This document shows, piece by piece, positions 36,801-45,658 of a stretch of DNA of 64,000 nt (positions are counted from its first letter, which is position 1; the number at the start of each line of letters is the position of its first letter). Below the pieces are notes generated by a model. The model saw nothing but the letters and a program-made list of their open reading frames with translations. It was not told where the DNA came from and searched no databases. The translations under genes were made by a program, and so were the position numbers. This DNA is from Sedimentibacter sp. (GTDB lineage Bacteria > Bacillota > Clostridia > Tissierellales > Sedimentibacteraceae), in NCBI GenBank assembly GCA_018436705.1, contig JAHDLA010000018.1, positions 277,460 through 341,459 of the forward strand. The letters run 5' to 3'.

Positions 36801-37514
36801 TCAAAGATCTTCTTTCGTATACATACGCTCTGGCAGTTCATTCCAAAATGCGATAAGTGCATTATAATAATCGATAAAATCTTTATCCTTTATTTGTAAT
36901 GTAGCTTCCAACAAAGTTGAATGATATAGTGACAACAAATCATATTTTTCAATCCCGGTATCATGCTCAAAATAATCCGACCTCATTTTCCTAAGCCTTT
37001 GTTCTGAATCACCTTCAGAATGCTTAAGTACATTTACAAGAGCTCGTAACTCTTTAATCTTTGGCCAACAAACCAAATTGTCAAACGGTTGTTGGTGCCA
37101 CTTAAATACTTCTTTTGAAAATGCAAAACCTTTTTTTAAATCAGTTTCGTCATACTTGATTCCTTCACTAAGAGCTTCATGATATATAAAAGAGAATAAC
37201 TGCTGTTCCCATACTTGACACATACAACTAATCCACATGCTGATATTTCGATACTGCATTAAAGAAAGGATTTCATATTTCTCAAAAGCAGCCTCTTGAA
37301 CAGTTTCGACGAAGTCAGAAGGATCAATCATACTATCTTCGCTACAAGGCTGACTCATCAAATTATCCCACAATTGCTCCTGGTAGGTTGTGGCCTCTTT
37401 TTCTGCATCAGCAAAAATAGGCTGTATTCTCTCAAAAAAAAGCTCTTTGATTTGTGTTAAATCTTTTATATATTTATCTCGTAAATTTTTGTACAAATAC
37501 AATTGTGATCTCAT
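36801..37514 (-). CDS. Hypothetical protein, possible partner of the nuclease-ATPase
   Basis: 237-aa soluble helical protein, rich in Trp, Tyr and Glu (MWISCMCQVWEQQLFSFIYHE, FKWHQQPFDNLVCWPKIKEL). A region around ELRALVNVLKHSEGDSEQRL recalls RiboL-PSP/HEPN-type helical proteins, whose active His sits in such a segment, but the RxxxxH motif is not clear. AGGAG precedes the ATG. It lies 110 bp upstream of the broken nuclease-ATPase on the same strand, so the two may have formed a defence operon. Function unknown. Confidence 0.5.
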   Translation of the reverse strand: MRSQLYLYKNLRDKYIKDLTQIKELFFERIQPIFADAEKEATTYQEQLWDNLMSQPCSEDSMIDPSDFVETVQEAAFEKYEILSLMQYRNISMWISCMCQVWEQQLFSFIYHEALSEGIKYDETDLKKGFAFSKEVFKWHQQPFDNLVCWPKIKELRALVNVLKHSEGDSEQRLRKMRSDYFEHDTGIEKYDLLSLYHSTLLEATLQIKDKDFIDYYNALIAFWNELPERMYTKEDL

Positions 37515-37652
37515 AGAGTTACTCCTTTAATTCATATTATCATAAACAATCATCTTAATTGTATATCTTTACCTAAAATTTTACAACAGCAAAACGTCAA
37601 ATCAGACACAATTTAACAGAATATTTAGAATTAAAATAGGAAATCCGCCAAC

Positions 37653-37730
37653 AATAAAGTCCTCAGCACTTTAAGGACTTTATTCTTAGCAGTTTAAATT
37701 CAACAGGAGCAGGGAAAACACCCTACTCCT
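37653..37730 (-). terminator. Two tandem hairpins after the recombinase remnant
   Basis: AGGAG-AGGG...CCCT-CTCCT (37705-37730) lies directly after the 37741-38178 stop, and AATAAAGTCCT with its perfect 11-bp complement (37653-37684) follows. Both are suited to terminate minus-strand transcription. Confidence 0.65.
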
Positions 37731-37740
37731 ATTTTAATGT

Positions 37741-38178
37741 TTATTCATAGTAGTCCACATCCTGTTTCACCACGATTCCTGAGTGGAACTGTATCTCCAG
37801 TTTCATACCTTTATGTACCCTTATAGAGGAAATCAGCCTTTTCACAAGGTCTTGGTCAAACTCTCTTACTTGCGGATTAACATTGCCTATTGTCTTGTCT
37901 AATTCCTCAACTCTTTGAACATAACTTTCTGCATTTTTCTGAGCTTGTACCACCTTTATTTTTGCTGTTTTGAGCTCGTTAATTTGTTCTGACAGTTTCT
38001 TATATTCTTCATCAAATTCTTCGCTGACAGCTCCTTGCTTTGCGTTATTTTCTATGAGCGTAAGCATCTGATGTTGCAGTTCTTCTATCTGTTCGTCATA
38101 TTCGGTTGTAACACCTTGGGTACTGTAGTTACCTATAACTCTTATTACGTTTTCTCTGAAGCTTTTAAAGTGGCTCAC
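37741..38178 (-). pseudogene. C-terminal fragment of a large serine recombinase
   Basis: 145-codon frame made of a coiled coil (EEFDEEYKKLSEQINELKTA) and the ending FDQDLVKRLISSIRVHKGMK-type strand followed by QFHSGIVV. This is the characteristic end of clostridial TnpX/TndX-like large serine recombinases of about 500 aa. The catalytic resolvase domain and the zinc domain are absent. The frame opens at a GTG 5 bp after the SLOG gene stop, without a good ribosome-binding site. It is best read as the tail of a lost mobile-element recombinase. Confidence 0.65.
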
Positions 38179-38183
38179 ATTTG

Positions 38184-38690
38184 CTAATTTTCATATAGGT
38201 TTGTAATTTGCAGATTTTTTTGTTCGGCATATTTTACGGTATATGCTGTACCGCCTTTACTTCCATCATAGTAGCATATCATTTTACTGCTGTGGTCCAC
38301 CATGTATCGATTTCTTTGATTATAACAACCTGGACGATAATATGTATTCAGCATTAACGCTTCATCACACTGTTCTAGTATGTCATAATACTTGTCCCGA
38401 TTTGTTTCATCCCAATTTTTTGCTTGTTCTTCGAATGGTATCACAGCAATCAGTGTTATCGCTTTTGGATCATTGGGTTTGATAACCTTTCTTCGCTTAA
38501 GCACAACATCTGCACATAGTAAGTCGAATCCATAACACGCTCCGAAGTAGAAGGTGTTTGCTCCATTTGCGATTGCCTCATCAATTTCTTCCCATAGTCT
38601 TACCTTAAGTTTTTCAATTTGCTCTTTGCTTTGCGGTAGCTTTTCACTCCGATGACCGCTAAAGCATAGAGCGTTTTCTTTTTTCTGCAT
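38184..38690 (-). CDS. SLOG/DUF1273 (YpsA-like) family protein
   Basis: 168-aa protein with the opening CFSGHRSEKLP (residues 9-19) and internal FYFGACYGFDLLCADVVL and IPFEEQAKNW segments, the pattern of DUF1273/YpsA proteins of the SLOG nucleotide-binding superfamily. Late motifs NRYMVDHSSKMICYYDGSKGGT also fit. GGAGG precedes the ATG. SLOG proteins bind nucleotide-derived ligands, and many occur in mobile elements and conflict systems. Here it sits beside a recombinase remnant and an XRE regulator, which fits an integrated element. Confidence 0.8.
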   Translation of the reverse strand: MQKKENALCFSGHRSEKLPQSKEQIEKLKVRLWEEIDEAIANGANTFYFGACYGFDLLCADVVLKRRKVIKPNDPKAITLIAVIPFEEQAKNWDETNRDKYYDILEQCDEALMLNTYYRPGCYNQRNRYMVDHSSKMICYYDGSKGGTAYTVKYAEQKNLQITNLYEN

Positions 38691-38793
38691 AGTTTTATGC
38701 CTCCTTTATAATACTATATATATAGTATCTATTTATGTGTATATAGTCAATACGTAATGTTGCATATAGAATAGATATAGAGAGGTGGTTAAT

Positions 38794-39036
38794 ATGAACA
38801 ACAGCAACTCGATTTTTGAAATTAAGGATTATGGGAAAGTTAGCTTTCATGTAAAAGAAATCATGGACAACAAAGATATGACCAGAAGCAAGCTTGCTAA
38901 ACTTGCAAATATCCGTTTTGAAGTAGCTGACAAATGGTACAACGGTAATATTGAGCGTATGGATATTGATGTCCTCACTCGCATCTGCTTTGTTTTGGAT
39001 TGCAAGATTTCCGATTTGATGACCTATACAAAGTAA
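38794..39036 (+). CDS. XRE family helix-turn-helix regulator (small)
   Basis: About 80-aa single-domain regulator. The helix-turn-helix is MTRSKLAKLANIRFEVADKWYNG, followed by IDVLTRICFVLDCKISDLM, the usual fold of small YozG/Cro-type regulators of mobile elements. The ATG at 38794 is preferred to a GTG 9 bp earlier because AGAGGTGG stands just before it. It diverges from the SLOG gene, and the shared spacer is AT-rich with TATATAGTAT repeats. Confidence 0.85.
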   Translation: MNNSNSIFEIKDYGKVSFHVKEIMDNKDMTRSKLAKLANIRFEVADKWYNGNIERMDIDVLTRICFVLDCKISDLMTYTK

Positions 39037-39049
39037 ATCTCGTGGATAC

Positions 39050-39076
39050 AGAGTCTGTTTTTACAGGCTCTTTTTA
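39050..39076. terminator. Bidirectional terminator between the XRE gene and the 39074-39763 gene
   Basis: AGAGTCTGT-TTTT-ACAGGCTCT (one G-T pair) is followed by TTTTT on the plus strand. It separates two convergent genes. Confidence 0.75.
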
Positions 39077-39763
39077 TTTGCAGATACCCAATATCTCTGT
39101 TCCATACTTGGCAAGGAGTATGGCATGAATGATAGCTTGAAAGGTTTTGTCATCAATAAGGCTTTCATCTGCAATTTCATTCAGCTTAATATATTCTTTT
39201 CCTGTAGATATTGTCTTTGCGGTTTTATAGACAGCATATCTGTTTGTATCAATCCCTTTTAAATGAATTGATTTGAAGTCTACCTTAGTTAAATACATAT
39301 GTGGGGAAGACCATTCCCATAGTTCATGGTCCGCTGTAAGCAAAAACAGAGTGGCAAGAAATTGATAATCAATTTTCTTTACCACTCTGTTTTTTATGTT
39401 GATAATATTTTCAAATCGCTGTCGGTGACTGCTGTCGCAAAAGAAATCTCCGTTAAACTCTGAAATCAGTTTACTCAATCTTTTTTTGAGATTATATTCT
39501 CTGAAGTCTTTAAAGGTACTTTTTACTATGTTTTCATAACATACTGCGGTAGCTTTTATTCTTTCAGATAAGACTAAGCACTTGCTATCATCATTCTTGC
39601 ATTTTGGATATTCAGTGCAAAACCGACAAGCGACATCTTCTTCGGTAAACGGAAATCCTTTTAATACAATCAATCCTTTCCCTCGCTTAGTGAAGTTTGG
39701 CACAAGCATCATCATCTGCTCAAACTCCTGTAACCTTGTACCGTACATAAATAATTTTGACAT
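39074..39763 (-). CDS. Hypothetical protein, DUF6075-like, mobile-element associated
   Basis: About 229-aa protein. Residues 40-60 hold four cysteines (CRFCTEYPKCKNDDSKC), a likely zinc-binding knuckle. The C-terminal half (FFCDSSHRQRFENII, FLATLFLLTADHELWEW, KTISTGKEYIKLNEIAD) resembles small clostridial proteins that I associate with DUF6075. The start at 39763 gives a 9-bp spacing to AAGGA. Function unknown; its neighbours suggest a mobile-element cargo or regulatory role. Confidence 0.6.
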   Translation of the reverse strand: MSKLFMYGTRLQEFEQMMMLVPNFTKRGKGLIVLKGFPFTEEDVACRFCTEYPKCKNDDSKCLVLSERIKATAVCYENIVKSTFKDFREYNLKKRLSKLISEFNGDFFCDSSHRQRFENIINIKNRVVKKIDYQFLATLFLLTADHELWEWSSPHMYLTKVDFKSIHLKGIDTNRYAVYKTAKTISTGKEYIKLNEIADESLIDDKTFQAIIHAILLAKYGTEILGICK

Positions 39764-39802
39764 TCTCATCGTTCCTTTCTTTATTGTTTTTGGGCATAAA
39801 AA

Positions 39803-39846
39803 AGGCTAAGTCTGTAGGTCTTTTAAATCGACCTAAAACTTAGCCT
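39803..39846 (-). terminator. Terminator after the DUF2971 gene
   Basis: AGGCTAAGT ... AGGTC / GACCT ... ACTTAGCCT forms a long interrupted stem, preceded by an A-run on the plus strand that gives a T-run on the minus strand. Confidence 0.7.
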
Positions 39847-39894
39847 ATTGATTCCATATGAAGTTTTACAAAACTGTATCACTCACATTATTCA

Positions 39895-40851
39895 TTAATA
39901 AAATGGTTGGGCACACATATCTGATTGTAATAACGGCTTATTTATGTTGTATTTTTCCAGAAGACTCTTTACTACTTCTGCAAACCAAGCTGGAGCATAT
40001 GGAGATATATAAATATTATCAATTAATTTATCTACCGAAATAGGAAAACTAATACCTGTGATGTTTTCACTTCGTTTTTTTACTACAGCACGAACTTCGT
40101 GTTCATGCTCAAAAGATTTTCGCTTAAACCAAAACGCATCATTAACAGAAGTAAATTGTTTAGAAAAATCAATATAATTTACTTTACCAATACTAATAGT
40201 GGGATCTTTATATAATGCTTCATATAAATGCATGTATGTAGTTTGAATCGCCACTGCATTTGTCACATCTTTTGAATACAACTTCCACATAGCTTCTGAC
40301 TCAAAGTCATTTAAGTGCCAACAACTAATAAAAATTGATTGTCGTTCATTGTTACCAATAGAGTTTATTTGATCTAATAGGCGTTGCGATTCAGATTCTA
40401 GTTTTTCTTGTGTTAGTTTAGATAAATCCATACCGGGCGCAGTTAATATTGCTTGTCTAACAAAATTCAAATAAAAATCATCCCACTTTTTTTTCATTGT
40501 AACAATACCCTTTGCACCTTCAAAAGGATCATCAAAACATGTTAATGCTGAAAAATACAATTCATTTTTACTAATTAATGAAATGAACTTGCTTAAATCC
40601 ATATACCTCCAAAGTTTATTAGATAATTTGGGAGTTTCATAGATATCTTTTTTCCAGTGATATCGAACAACAGTTTCTTTAAGTTCAGCAGAACAAGCAT
40701 CACATAACACAGCATGACTATCGTCATTTAGATATCCTAAGTGAGCACAGTCTCCATCTGAGAATAGCTTTCCACACAGAGTGCATTTAGAGCGATTCTC
40801 ATTATAAAATATATCTAGCTCACGTGTATGATTTAATGTCATTGGTTGCAT
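39895..40851 (-). CDS. DUF2971 domain protein with N-terminal zinc finger
   Basis: About 318-aa protein. An N-terminal CxxC...CxxC zinc-finger-like region (CTLCGKLF, LCDACS) is followed by DUF2971, recognised from LWRYMDLSKFISLISKNELYF, CFDDPFEGAKG, SCWHLNDFESEAMWKLYS and SFEHEHEVRAVV. DUF2971 proteins occur widely near phage and defence loci; their function is not established. The start at 40851 follows GGAGG at about 11 bp, in preference to an ATG 27 bp upstream. A terminator follows the gene. Confidence 0.8.
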   Translation of the reverse strand: MQPMTLNHTRELDIFYNENRSKCTLCGKLFSDGDCAHLGYLNDDSHAVLCDACSAELKETVVRYHWKKDIYETPKLSNKLWRYMDLSKFISLISKNELYFSALTCFDDPFEGAKGIVTMKKKWDDFYLNFVRQAILTAPGMDLSKLTQEKLESESQRLLDQINSIGNNERQSIFISCWHLNDFESEAMWKLYSKDVTNAVAIQTTYMHLYEALYKDPTISIGKVNYIDFSKQFTSVNDAFWFKRKSFEHEHEVRAVVKKRSENITGISFPISVDKLIDNIYISPYAPAWFAEVVKSLLEKYNINKPLLQSDMCAQPFY

Positions 40852-40986
40852 TTTAGATCTTCCCTCCTCTACATTCACCTATGTCATCTATATTTTCACC
40901 ATTTTTTAAGGCTCAAAAACGGCACTTTTTTGCCCGTTTTCAAGCCTCAAAATCACTCCAAAACCACAACATGTTGTGGTCAAAAG

Positions 40987-42174
40987 CTACTTTTTACCCT
41001 CTGAACCACATTTCGTCATCATTATTATCACCTCAACGTGCTCCGTACCCGGGAACATATCAACAGGTATTGCTGTCTTTGCTTTGTAGCCCCTTTTTGT
41101 GAGATAGGCTAAATCTCTTTCTAATGTTACGGGATTGCAGGAAATATAGACTATCTTTTTGGGATTGATTGAAATCATCGAGTCTAAGAACTGCTCTGTG
41201 CTTCCTGATCTTGGAGGATCTAGGAATACAACGTCTGCTGATTGCTTTTCACTGGCCATCTGATTCATAAATTCGCCGGCGTCACAGTTGTAAAAAAATA
41301 TATTTTTAGATTTATTTCTTTTTGCATTTGTTATAGCATCCTTGAAAGCATCTTTGTTAAGTTCGACTCCAAGTACTTTTTTGGCATGGTCTCCTGCGAT
41401 TATTCCGATTGTGCCTATTCCGCAATAGGCGTCTATTATAGTTTCACTTCCCTTAAGCTCCGCAAGTTCGATTGCCTTTCCATAAAGAATTTCTGTCTGG
41501 ACAGGGTTAATCTGATAAAATGACTTCGGTGAAATTCTGAAAACTTTTCCGCACAGAGTATCCTCTATGAACCCTCTGCCGTACAGCACCTGTTCTCTTT
41601 CCCCCAGTATCATGCTTGTTTTTTTATTGTTCACATTCATTACTATTGTTGTAATTTCAGGATGCTTTTTTAAGAGTGCTTTGATAAAATTGTTCTTTGA
41701 AGGGAATATATGTGATGCAAGCACCAACACAACCATTATTTCTCCGCTTTCATGTCCCGTTCTAATCAGAACATGGCGCAAAAGTCCTACTCTTGTGTCT
41801 TCGTTGTATGCTTTAATTTTAAATGATTTAAGCATTCCTCTGATTGTAACTATAATGTTATCTGCTCTCTGATCTTCAATCAAGCAGCTGTCTACCGGAA
41901 CGACTTTGTGTGTTCCGGCTTCATAAACTCCCGAAATAATACTTCCTTTTTTATCAGTATCAAATACTGCATGAACCTTGTTCCGGTAATAATACGGATT
42001 TTCCATTCCGATGATTTCTTCAACCTTGCAGTATTTATCGAGAAGGATATTGACTCCCTTCTGTTTTTCTTCCAACTGTTTTTCATAACTGTAGTGTTGT
42101 ATCTGGCAACCGCCGCATCTTTTCATAACTGGGCAGCTCAGCATATCTTTAGTATTATTTTTTTCTCTTTGCAT
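40987..42174 (-). CDS. rlmD: 23S rRNA (uracil-5-)-methyltransferase, RlmD/RumA family
   Basis: About 395-aa TrmA/RumA-family RNA m5U methyltransferase. The [4Fe-4S] cysteines start at C14 and C20GGC23, with a fourth further on. The SAM domain has DAYCGIGTIG, followed by FLDPPRSGS and the catalytic cysteine in YISCNPVTLERDL, and the C-terminal general base Glu in FPGTEHVE. The start at 42174 follows AGGAG; the ATG 42 bp upstream has none. The N-terminal TRAM domain of many homologues is absent, so this is the short clostridial form. Confidence 0.9.
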   Translation of the reverse strand: MQREKNNTKDMLSCPVMKRCGGCQIQHYSYEKQLEEKQKGVNILLDKYCKVEEIIGMENPYYYRNKVHAVFDTDKKGSIISGVYEAGTHKVVPVDSCLIEDQRADNIIVTIRGMLKSFKIKAYNEDTRVGLLRHVLIRTGHESGEIMVVLVLASHIFPSKNNFIKALLKKHPEITTIVMNVNNKKTSMILGEREQVLYGRGFIEDTLCGKVFRISPKSFYQINPVQTEILYGKAIELAELKGSETIIDAYCGIGTIGIIAGDHAKKVLGVELNKDAFKDAITNAKRNKSKNIFFYNCDAGEFMNQMASEKQSADVVFLDPPRSGSTEQFLDSMISINPKKIVYISCNPVTLERDLAYLTKRGYKAKTAIPVDMFPGTEHVEVIIMMTKCGSEGKK

Positions 42175-42228
42175 AAAACTCCTTATTTCAATACTTAAAA
42201 TATTAATAGTTCTCAATATATTTTAAAT

Positions 42229-42855
42229 TTAATCTTTTAGATTAAAGCAATAGTCTAGTCTGATTAGCTTTTTGCCGTTGGGCAAATTTTCTTCTGTTCT
42301 ATAGGATAAGTTGTAATCAATTTTTTTCATTGAAAGTGTTGTTTCTTTTTCGTCAATGCAGAAATGCACTTTTTCTAATTTTTTTAATTCAGCCATATAT
42401 GGGGAATCCGACACAAAGCCGTCATCTTCGTTAACCTGAATAATTACCGAAACATATTTCGGTTTTATTTTCCTGATTGTTGATGCAAATATCTCGCAGC
42501 CGACATATTCTACAAATAAATCCGCAATTACAATATCTGCTTTTGGCAGTTCACAAAATTCATTTGTTATATCTGCCCTTATCGGAACGAATAAATCCTC
42601 CAAAACCGGATATCTTTCTTTACATATTTTTAAATAGTCTTCGTTTATATCTACTCCGTATACCACATTTATTTTATCTCTGTCAACATGATTTAACCCG
42701 TTACCGCCTGCAACTCCAAGAATTAATACTGATGATACATCATAATCATTAAGCTGGCCCCACATCATCTTATTCAATGCCTGCAACTGATAGACCGATT
42801 CCAGTTTCATATGATTTTCATAATCGCTCAAATTGATTTCTTCCCATGGATTCAT
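42229..42855 (-). CDS. Class I SAM-dependent methyltransferase
   Basis: 208-aa methyltransferase. SAM motif I is VLILGVAGGNGLNHV near residue 44, motif II is VYGVDINEDYLKIC, and motif IV lies around ADIVIADLFVEYVG. The C-terminal part (LSMKKIDYNLSYRTEENLP) is a small beta meander. The substrate is unknown. It is followed by the RlmD-like gene on the same strand and may form an operon with it. Confidence 0.8.
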   Translation of the reverse strand: MNPWEEINLSDYENHMKLESVYQLQALNKMMWGQLNDYDVSSVLILGVAGGNGLNHVDRDKINVVYGVDINEDYLKICKERYPVLEDLFVPIRADITNEFCELPKADIVIADLFVEYVGCEIFASTIRKIKPKYVSVIIQVNEDDGFVSDSPYMAELKKLEKVHFCIDEKETTLSMKKIDYNLSYRTEENLPNGKKLIRLDYCFNLKD

Positions 42856-43248
42856 AGAATTCCCCTTAATATAAAATAAATTCTGCTATCTCATATATCA
42901 ACCAATATCAACAAATTCGCCCGGAATTTTAACTGTTTCCCCCAAATGCATAAAAGCTGTAACATAATTATCTTTGTAACATAGTATGTGTGCAGTACCG
43001 GGAGAATATAAAATCACATACGATCAAGAATATTTCAAATTAATATGTAATAAATATACAAATATCATAAATTTAAAAGATTCAAAAACTGATACTTTAC
43101 ATACACGAGAGACAATTTTAACTTATTTTCAAAAAAATTACTCTGATTTTTTGTTGAGATTCAGCAATTTAATCTTTTCAGCAAGCAGACGTAAGTTTAT
43201 AACAATATGCGCATAATAATAAAATAATAATAAATATAATCGATTATT
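42856..43248. other. Intergenic region without a convincing gene
   Basis: 393 bp between the methyltransferase and nitroreductase genes. A 76-codon plus-strand frame (42986-43216) has no ribosome-binding site and no family resemblance. No terminator, tRNA or repeat is seen. Confidence 0.5.
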
Positions 43249-43773
43249 CTATTTTCTGCCGTAGCTTTCAAAATGAACTTTTGAAAAGTCAGCATCATCT
43301 TCTTCATAGGGTTTTTTCAATTCATTTTTGTATCCTAGGGCAAGGATATCCAGAACGCCATATTTATCAGGTATGTTCAGTACTTTTCTGACTTCTTTTT
43401 CAGAATCGTCTGAACAGCTGCGTCGCTTCCGCATTTGAATCCATACTGAGCCCAGCCCCATACTTTCAGCCTGAAGCTGCATGAAGGCCGTAGCTATGGA
43501 AGCATCTTCTACCCACACATCGCTTTTTTCGGCATCTCCTATAACTACTATTGCACATGGTGCTGTATCAAGTCCGTTGCTTCCTTTGTCCTTGCAGAAT
43601 TTCAGCCTGCTTAAAGTCTCTCTGTCTTCAACAACGACAAATTCAACAGGCTTCTTATTTTTTGACGTAGGAGCAAGAAGACCTGCTCTTAGAATTTCCT
43701 TTACAGCTTCTTCACTTAATTTTTCTTCCTTAAAACTGCGAATACTTCTTCTCTCTTTTATTAATTCCAGCAA
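43249..43773 (-). CDS. Nitroreductase family protein
   Basis: 174-aa FMN-dependent oxidoreductase of the nitroreductase fold. The N-terminal FMN-binding motif RRSIRSFKEEKLS, PTSKNKKPVEFVVVED, the ATAFMQLQAESMGLGSVWIQ helix and the final ALGYKNE are diagnostic. The start is a TTG with GAGGAG 7 bp upstream. Likely substrates are small electrophiles or quinones, not predictable here. It is the downstream neighbour of the NUDIX gene. Confidence 0.9.
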   Translation of the reverse strand: MLELIKERRSIRSFKEEKLSEEAVKEILRAGLLAPTSKNKKPVEFVVVEDRETLSRLKFCKDKGSNGLDTAPCAIVVIGDAEKSDVWVEDASIATAFMQLQAESMGLGSVWIQMRKRRSCSDDSEKEVRKVLNIPDKYGVLDILALGYKNELKKPYEEDDADFSKVHFESYGRK

Positions 43774-43813
43774 TTTTTAACTCCTCACTTGACCTTATTT
43801 TAAATTACAATTT

Positions 43814-44245
43814 TTATTGAGTTGACATCCATTTTTTCACAGCCCATTTCTGTGATTTAAAAAACAGCTTGCTCTCCGATTCTTCTATTGGAATCCATTT
43901 GAATACATGGTCCATTTCAATTGGATTAACTGTTTTTTCACCTATTTCGCCTTCGTAGTAATACTGTATGGGATGGAAATATCCTCTTTTTTCCCGTGTT
44001 ATGTATTCCTCCGCAGAGCATATATATTTTTTAACGGTTACAATATGTCCTATTTCTTCTATGGCTTCTCTTTTTATACAGTCAACATGGCTTTCGTCCG
44101 TATTTATTCCTCCTCCTATAAGGAAATATCCTTTAGGAGTTTCTACAACGGCCATTTTTCCGTTCTTAACAGAAATAAGATATGCTCCTGCTCTGTCATT
44201 ATAGCTAACATCGGATAGTTTTTCACCAAATGTGATCTCAATCAT
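43814..44245 (-). CDS. NUDIX hydrolase
   Basis: 143-aa NUDIX-fold protein. The box reads GGGINTDESHVDCIKREAIEEIG (residues about 45-67), matching GX5EX7REUXEEXGU with Asp in place of the spaced Glu in the loop. The fold ends in FKWIPIEESE. It hydrolyses nucleoside diphosphate-linked compounds; the substrate is unassigned. AGAGG precedes the start. It is part of a row of small housekeeping enzymes on the minus strand. Confidence 0.88.
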   Translation of the reverse strand: MIEITFGEKLSDVSYNDRAGAYLISVKNGKMAVVETPKGYFLIGGGINTDESHVDCIKREAIEEIGHIVTVKKYICSAEEYITREKRGYFHPIQYYYEGEIGEKTVNPIEMDHVFKWIPIEESESKLFFKSQKWAVKKWMSTQ

Positions 44246-44335
44246 GCGTTTACCTCTGCTGAATTAATTTTCGATTCTTATATAGTATTATAGCATTGTG
44301 AATTTAAAATTAAAATTTAAAATTAAAACTTCTTA

Positions 44336-44824
44336 CTAATATCCGTGCTGTCCTTCCAAGGACTCATCATTATTGATCCACTCTTCAATATTAACAACTC
44401 GGTAAGTATCCTTTGTGTCCCTGATATAAACATTTTCAATACCAGCGTTAATAATCATCCTCTTGCACATAGAACAGCTGCTTGCATTTTTAACATATTC
44501 ATTTGTTTCATTTTCTATTCCTGTTAAATATAAAGAACTTCCTATCATCTTGTCTCTGGAAGCGCTTATAATGGCATTTGCCTCCGCATGAACACTTCTG
44601 CAGAGCTCATAACGTTCACCTCTGGGAATATTAAGCTTCTGCCGGATGCACATTCCTAAATCATTGCAATTTTTTCTTCCTCTCGGCGCACCTGTGTATC
44701 CGGTAGCTAAAACTTCATCGTTTTTTACAATAACAGCACCAAATCTTCTTCTAAGGCACGTCCCTCTCTGAGAAACAACCTCTGCTAAATCCAAGTAATA
44801 ATTAACCTTATCTCTTCTATCCAT
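44336..44824 (-). CDS. Deoxycytidylate (dCMP) deaminase, ComEB-like
   Basis: 162-aa zinc-dependent deaminase. The catalytic motif VHAEANAII (zinc His and proton-shuttle Glu, near residue 80) and the CSMCKRMIINAGI zinc cysteines are present, along with RGTCLRRRFGAVIV and GYTGAPRG at the N-terminus, typical of dCMP deaminases. It converts dCMP to dUMP for thymidylate synthesis. AGAAGG stands 8 bp before the ATG. Length is normal. Confidence 0.92.
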   Translation of the reverse strand: MDRRDKVNYYLDLAEVVSQRGTCLRRRFGAVIVKNDEVLATGYTGAPRGRKNCNDLGMCIRQKLNIPRGERYELCRSVHAEANAIISASRDKMIGSSLYLTGIENETNEYVKNASSCSMCKRMIINAGIENVYIRDTKDTYRVVNIEEWINNDESLEGQHGY

Positions 44825-44920
44825 ACCTTTTACCTTCTAAACTCTTTTTTAAAATTTAACACATTTATTTCAAAAAATCAAATAATCAAATTTATGGTAC
44901 ATAGATACCTTAATGCTTCA

Positions 44921-44957
44921 TAAAAAAGACACCTAAATAATTTTGGTGTCTTTTTTT
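44921..44957 (-). terminator. Rho-independent terminator of the ECF sigma operon
   Basis: AAAAGACACC and GGTGTCTTTT form a perfect stem with an 11-nt AT loop and T-runs on both strands, just after the DUF4367 gene. Confidence 0.85.
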
Positions 44958-44976
44958 AAAAGGGAGAAATAAAATG

Positions 44977-45657
44977 CTATTTTGGAACGTACAGTGATTC
45001 GACTATTTTTATTATCTCTTCTCTGCTTTCATAACCGCATACTAAGTGCACATAGTTGTCGTCATTGACTATTATTGTTGTCAAGCCTTTTTTTGAATAT
45101 ATAATTCCTTCCATTCCCTTAATCATTATTCTTTCAGTTGTTGTTCCTTCCGTATCCACAGACATGCTGACTCCCAAGGTGTATTGTTGAACAAATATGA
45201 ATTGATCTTTTTCATTTGTATATATGAAATGATGCATCATAGTCATTTTTTCTTCGCTTTCTTCCTTTAAAGTATAACCTTCAGGAATATATCCCGGAAC
45301 ATATAAGTCCTTAATTCTTGTGGGAGTATCAATATTTTCTTCATTATCAAATAATATTTCAGAAAACTCGGTATAAATTTTTTCTGTAAGCCTTATTAAC
45401 GGGGCCCTGAATGCTTCAACACTAAGTGTTGCCATATATATAAATATTATCAGAGATGCTGCAATAATGCTTCTCCTTATTGTAAACTGTCTTATATTTA
45501 CATACTTAATTTTTGCTTTTTTAATAACAGACTCCATATTTTTTTCAAATTCAAGCGAAAAGCTGTGAACCTCATTTATGCTGCTATCAGGAAACATTGA
45601 ATCAAGCTCCCTTTCCATTGAAACTTCTAGTGCTTCTTTTAATCTCTCTTCGGACAT
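44977..45657 (-). CDS. DUF4367 membrane protein, probable anti-sigma factor
   Basis: 226-aa protein. A cytoplasmic N-terminal region of about 70 residues precedes a single transmembrane helix (SIIAASLIIFIYMATLSVEA) and an extracytoplasmic DUF4367 domain starting YVPGYIPEGYTL. This layout is typical of membrane anti-sigma factors of ECF sigma factors in Firmicutes, although no zinc-binding HXXXCXXC motif is present. It starts 1 bp after the sigma gene stop. Its likely role is to hold the sigma factor until an envelope signal arrives. Confidence 0.8.
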   Translation of the reverse strand: MSEERLKEALEVSMERELDSMFPDSSINEVHSFSLEFEKNMESVIKKAKIKYVNIRQFTIRRSIIAASLIIFIYMATLSVEAFRAPLIRLTEKIYTEFSEILFDNEENIDTPTRIKDLYVPGYIPEGYTLKEESEEKMTMMHHFIYTNEKDQFIFVQQYTLGVSMSVDTEGTTTERIMIKGMEGIIYSKKGLTTIIVNDDNYVHLVCGYESREEIIKIVESLYVPK

Positions 45658-45658
45658 G

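Noticed and set aside
42986..43216. 76-codon plus-strand frame between the methyltransferase and nitroreductase
   Set aside because: No ribosome-binding site and Asn/Lys/Ile-rich translation as expected from AT-rich non-coding DNA.
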